Shown here: one piece after another, positions 5,119 to 8,207 of the stretch
Position numbering within the stretch: the stretch's first letter is position 1
Layout of the letters: every line of letters begins with the position of its first letter
Assembly: GCA_025929595.1 (NCBI GenBank)
Contig: JAICQA010000110.1
Coordinates: forward strand, 1 to 8,207
Reading direction: 5' to 3'
Length of the DNA: 8,207 nucleotides
From: Xanthobacteraceae bacterium
GTDB taxonomy: Bacteria; Pseudomonadota; Alphaproteobacteria; Rhizobiales; Xanthobacteraceae
Notes under the pieces: model-generated
Seen by the model: the letters and a program-made list of their open reading frames with translations, nothing else
Databases searched by the model: none
What the model was told of the DNA's origin: nothing
Translations under genes and position numbers: made by a program

Positions 5119-6789
5119 ATGAACGTCGTCGAGAGGGAAGACCGCATCAAGGGGCGCACGCTCGTCACCGTCCTCAACCCGGTCGGCTACCCGCCCAAGG
5201 TCACGCGCAAAACGGCGGCCGACCGTCCCGCCGATCTGAACGGCCGCACGGTCTATCTCGTCGATTCCCGCTTCGACGACTCCATCGAGCTCCTGAAGCA
5301 GGTTGAGGCTTGGTTCGGACGCCACATGCCGGGCGTGAAAACCAAGTTGGTTTCGATGTCGAGCTATTACGGCAGCGACGATCCGAAAACCTGGGAAGAG
5401 ATCAAGGCGAACGGCGCCGCCGCGATCCTCGGCGTCGGCCATTGCAGCACCTGCGCGCCCGCCGTCACCACGCACGCGATTACGCTGGAATCGAAATACG
5501 GTGTGCCGACCGTCGCGCTCCACACCGACAAGTTCGACAAGGTCGTGCGTTCGACCGCCAAGATGGGCGGCCTGCCGCATGCGCCGGCCGTCTTCGTGCC
5601 ACAGCCCGTCATGGGCAAGTCGGCGGACGAGCTCCGCGCCTATGTCGAAGGCAAGAATCCGATCAGCGGCAAGCCCGTGATGCAGGAATTGATCGAGGGT
5701 TTGACGCGCGCGCCGCAGTCGCTCGCGGCCGCCGATTTCGACCGTTCGACGCCGCGCCTTGTTGAGCCCGACACGGAAGAGAACCTGCACCGGCTCTTCG
5801 CCGAAAATCACTGGACCGACACGCTGCCGATCATCCTGCCGACCGAAGAGCGGGTTGCCGAGATGCTCGCGCACACGAGCCACGCCCCGGACAAGGTCGT
5901 CGGTCGCATGCAGGCAACCGCGAACCGCGGCGCCTGGGAGCTGACGGTTGAGAAGGTCGCCGTGAACGCCGTCATGGCTGGCGCGAAGCCTGAATATTTT
6001 CCGGTCATTCTCGCGCTGGCCGCTTGCGGCGTCTCCGCCCGCTCGAGCACCTCGAGCTCCGCTTGCGCGATGGCCGTTGTGAACGGCCCGATCCGCAATG
6101 AAATCGGTATGAACTGCGGCATCGGCGCCATGGGCCCGTACAATCACGCCAACGCCGCCATCGGCCGCGCCTACGGTTTTCTTTCGCAGAACGGGCAGGG
6201 TGGCTCGGTGGTCGGCGAAAGCTACATGGGCTCGCTCGGTAACGGCTACTCCTACGGCAACCTCACCTTCGCGGAGAACGAAGAGCGCAGCCCGTGGGAG
6301 CCGCTGCATGTGCAGAAGGGGTTCAAGAAGGACGAGAGCGTCGTCAGCGTCTTCTGGGGTTCGCGCTCCACGACCTTCGGCCTCGGCCTGCGCGAAAAAT
6401 ATTGGCGCGAGCATGTGCGCGACATGCTGACCGGCCTCGACGCGATCACCGCGCCCGTGCTGCTGCTCGATCCGATCACCGCGCGGCAGTTCATCGACCG
6501 CGGCGGCTTCGACACTAAAGAGAAGCTGATCCAGTGGCTGCACGACACGGCGCAGATGCCGGCCGGCCGCTACTGGGATCTCCAGCTCGTGCAGAACTAC
6601 ATCTACCCGCGCGCGACGTTCGGCGAGGAGCCGATGGCCTCGAAGCTCAAGGCCGCCGAGGACGAGCTGATTCCGATGTTCGACATCCGGAACATCAATG
6701 TCATCGTCGTCGGCGGCGAGGCCAACGGCTACTGGCAGATGATGGGCACCAACCTGCGCTCGCAGGTCTCGATCGACGCCTGGCGATAA
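5119..6789 (+). CDS. Two-domain UGSC-type (seleno)protein homologue, Cys form
   Basis: A 556-residue soluble protein without signal peptide. The N-terminal domain (about 41-165) reads as NGRTVYLVDSRFDDS, then ILGVGHCSTCAPAVTTH (103-119) and YGVPTVALHTDKF (127-139). This has the layout of the UGSC domain of (seleno)proteins, in which a U/C-G-S-C motif ends a beta strand. Here the motif is C109-S-T-C112 with both codons TGC, so no selenocysteine is used. The second domain (about 235-365) has MAGAKPEYFPVILALAACG (286-304), VNGPIRNEIGMNCGIGAMGP (321-340) and NAAIGRAYG (345-353), a conserved partner domain whose function I do not know; it adds Cys303, Cys316 and Cys333. A C-terminal segment ends in INVIVVGGEANGYWQ (526-540). 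A flavoprotein reductase gene starts six bases later, so I infer a redox or reductive enzyme. Family placement is by memory of motifs; the reaction is unknown. Confidence 0.75.
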   Translation: MNVVEREDRIKGRTLVTVLNPVGYPPKVTRKTAADRPADLNGRTVYLVDSRFDDSIELLKQVEAWFGRHMPGVKTKLVSMSSYYGSDDPKTWEEIKANGAAAILGVGHCSTCAPAVTTHAITLESKYGVPTVALHTDKFDKVVRSTAKMGGLPHAPAVFVPQPVMGKSADELRAYVEGKNPISGKPVMQELIEGLTRAPQSLAAADFDRSTPRLVEPDTEENLHRLFAENHWTDTLPIILPTEERVAEMLAHTSHAPDKVVGRMQATANRGAWELTVEKVAVNAVMAGAKPEYFPVILALAACGVSARSSTSSSACAMAVVNGPIRNEIGMNCGIGAMGPYNHANAAIGRAYGFLSQNGQGGSVVGESYMGSLGNGYSYGNLTFAENEERSPWEPLHVQKGFKKDESVVSVFWGSRSTTFGLGLREKYWREHVRDMLTGLDAITAPVLLLDPITARQFIDRGGFDTKEKLIQWLHDTAQMPAGRYWDLQLVQNYIYPRATFGEEPMASKLKAAEDELIPMFDIRNINVIVVGGEANGYWQMMGTNLRSQVSIDAWR

Positions 6790-6795
6790 GTCTCG

Positions 6796-7713
6796 ATGCA
6801 GGATTGCGATGTTGCGGTGATCGGCGCCGGCGTTGCCGGCCTGACGGCCGCGCTTCATGTGGCACGTTATGGCCTGAAGACGGTCGTGGTCGACCAGAGC
6901 GGCGTCGGCGGGCAAATCATCAACGCCGAGAAGATCGAGAACTTTCCCGGCTTCCCGCAGGGCATTTCCGGCATTGAACTCGGGCCGGCGTTGCAGGAGC
7001 AGGCGGAAGCTGCCGGCGCCGATTTCATGCTCGATACGGTCGAGCGCATTGAAGTGGATGGCGCGCATCGCATCGTCCACTGCGCATCGGAAGCATTGCG
7101 CGCCCGTGCAGTGATTGTCGCCGCGGGCTCCGCGTTGCGGCCGCTCGGTATTCCCGGCGAGGAACGGCTCAAGGGCATGGGCGTGTCGCATTGCGCGTCC
7201 TGCGACGGGCCGTTGTTTCGCGGCAAGCCGGTCTGTGTGATCGGCGGCGGCGATTCCGCGGTCGATGAAGCGCTGACGCTCGCGCCGCATGCCGCGCACG
7301 TTACCATCGTTCATCGCGGCGAGGCGCTCTCCGCCAAACAGGCGTTACTGGCGCATCTGGCCGCGGCAAAGAATATTGAAGTCCTGCTCAACGCAACGGT
7401 CGAGGAAATCGAGGGTGACAGTGCCGTCACCGGCCTTCGGTTGAAGGACAAGGCGGGGCAGAGCAGCACACTCGAAGCCAAGGGCGTGTTCGTGTTTGTC
7501 GGCCTTGAGCCGAATACGGCCTTCCTGCGCGGCGTCCTGAAGCTCGATGCCGCCGGTCACATCGACACGGATATACTGATGCGCTCGTCGGTCGACGGCA
7601 TTTTTGCCGCCGGCGACATCCGCAAACATTCGGTCGCGCAACTCGCCTCGGTGGCCGGCGATGGTGCGACCGCTGCCGTTTCAGCCTTCCGCTACCTGAA
7701 GTCGGCCGCCTAG
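6796..7713 (+). CDS. Thioredoxin-reductase-like FAD/NAD(P)H disulfide oxidoreductase
   Basis: A 305-residue flavoprotein with the two-domain TrxR layout: FAD-binding IGAGVAG (9-15), the redox disulfide CASC at 133-136 inside SHCASCDGPLF, a nucleotide-binding GGGDSA (150-155), and the C-terminal FAD motif FAAGDI with VAQLASVAGDGATAA (270-294). In classical NADPH enzymes the loop after the second beta strand reads HRRxxxR; here it is HRGEALSA (173-180), with two of the usual arginines replaced by Gly and Ser, so NADPH preference may be weakened. It starts six bases after the UGSC-like gene with no clear Shine-Dalgarno of its own, suggesting translational coupling and a dedicated electron-donor role. 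It may not be the housekeeping TrxB, so no symbol is given. Its stop overlaps that of the convergent gene. Confidence 0.9.
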   Translation: MQDCDVAVIGAGVAGLTAALHVARYGLKTVVVDQSGVGGQIINAEKIENFPGFPQGISGIELGPALQEQAEAAGADFMLDTVERIEVDGAHRIVHCASEALRARAVIVAAGSALRPLGIPGEERLKGMGVSHCASCDGPLFRGKPVCVIGGGDSAVDEALTLAPHAAHVTIVHRGEALSAKQALLAHLAAAKNIEVLLNATVEEIEGDSAVTGLRLKDKAGQSSTLEAKGVFVFVGLEPNTAFLRGVLKLDAAGHIDTDILMRSSVDGIFAAGDIRKHSVAQLASVAGDGATAAVSAFRYLKSAA

Positions 7714-8207
7714 AAAAACAGCCAGAACGGGAAGCGTGCGGGCAAGACGCCGCGCACGAACGGCTCGATCAGCGGCGGGTACCACAACAGGCTCATGATC
7801 CAGTCGTAGAATAAGACGAGAATCGCCCAGGAAGCGGCCGCGTAGGCAAGCGCGATCTTCCAGTCATACTCGCCCCAGCGCACCAGATAGAGCGCGACGA
7901 ACAGCGGGATCGCGAGCTTCTGCCCGATCAGCATCGACAGCAGGATGATGCCGAGCATGTAGCCGAAATAGGCGCTGGCGCCGGTCAGCTCCGCCTTTTC
8001 CCACGCCGAGCGAATCCCGGCCGAAGCCCCGCCAGCGACAGCCATCGCGCCGCGCGCTTCCGGAATCTCACGCAGCAAGACGAGCAGCACCATCGCCCCG
8101 CCGATGACCGCGGCAGCAAGCGGGAAGAGGCTGACCGCGCGCGGCCACTGCTGCGCGTCGACGATCGCGTAGGCGAAGAGCGCGAGCAGGACGAAGGCGA
8201 GCGGCAG
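7710..8207 (-). CDS. TctB-like small permease subunit of a tripartite tricarboxylate transporter (5' end outside window)
   Basis: The frame is open from the right edge to a TAG at 7710-7712, giving 165 visible residues. It begins with a hydrophobic segment LPLAFVLLALFAYAIV (1-16), then WPRAVSLFPLAAAVIGGAMVLLVLLRE (21-47), which is the typical TctB opening with a W-P and F-P before the second membrane segment and RE after it. A hydrophilic loop follows (48-75), then membrane segments about 80-110 and 117-142. This fits TctB (DUF1468), the four-helix small subunit working with TctA and a periplasmic TctC/Bug receptor to import carboxylates. Probably only 10-20 N-terminal residues are missing. 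An internal ATG at 8093 opens a shorter frame but would discard the first two helices. TctC and TctA are not in view. Confidence 0.78.
   Translation of the reverse strand: MPLAFVLLALFAYAIVDAQQWPRAVSLFPLAAAVIGGAMVLLVLLREIPEARGAMAVAGGASAGIRSAWEKAELTGASAYFGYMLGIILLSMLIGQKLAIPLFVALYLVRWGEYDWKIALAYAAASWAILVLFYDWIMSLLWYPPLIEPFVRGVLPARFPFWLFF

Noticed and set aside
5443..5454. Selenocysteine insertion at the UGSC-like motif
   Set aside because: Both reactive positions are TGC codons, with no in-frame TGA, so recoding is not needed.
5080..7314. A 744-codon open frame on the minus strand across the UGSC-like and flavoprotein genes
   Set aside because: It lies antisense to two genes with clear motifs, is Arg/Ala/His-rich, and has no recognisable domain. 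Such frames are common opposite GC-rich coding sequence.

Overview
The window is high-GC DNA with the gene content and order of an alphaproteobacterium, most likely from the Hyphomicrobiales (Rhizobiales), in or near the Bradyrhizobium/Rhodopseudomonas group. The main clue is the run DUF2948 - hisD - UPF0262 - low-molecular-weight phosphatase-like - maf, a familiar alphaproteobacterial neighbourhood. The GTCCCGGA-type palindromes in the non-coding DNA also fit that group. This assignment rests on recognition of families and gene order, not on a database search.

Layout. Positions 1-743 hold the N-terminal half of a YcjX-family P-loop ATPase on the minus strand, cut by the left edge. Positions 744-1539 contain no convincing gene. 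This stretch has REP-like palindromes, one AT-rich island with the best sigma-70-type promoter in the window (TTGACA, 16 bases, TATATT, with an imperfect palindrome over the -10 box), and then a series of stem-loops. Positions 1540-4956 form a tight plus-strand operon: a DUF2948 protein, histidinol dehydrogenase (hisD), a UPF0262 protein, a CX5RS phosphatase-like protein, possibly a 33-residue small ORF joined to both neighbours by ATGA overlaps, and a Maf nucleotide pyrophosphatase. From memory of related genomes, infA and yacG often flank maf here; neither is present.

Positions 5119-7713 hold the most unusual part, a compact two-gene redox unit. The first gene encodes a 556-residue protein that looks like a UGSC-type (seleno)protein, with two ordinary cysteines in a CSTC motif, fused to a second conserved domain. 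The second encodes a thioredoxin-reductase-like flavoprotein with a CASC redox centre and an altered NADPH-recognition loop. They are six bases apart, so the flavoprotein probably supplies electrons to the UGSC-type protein; the substrate is unknown. At the right edge, on the minus strand, is most of a TctB-like small permease subunit. Its stop codon overlaps that of the flavoprotein in a single CTAG.

No tRNA, rRNA, CRISPR array, insertion sequence or phage gene was seen.
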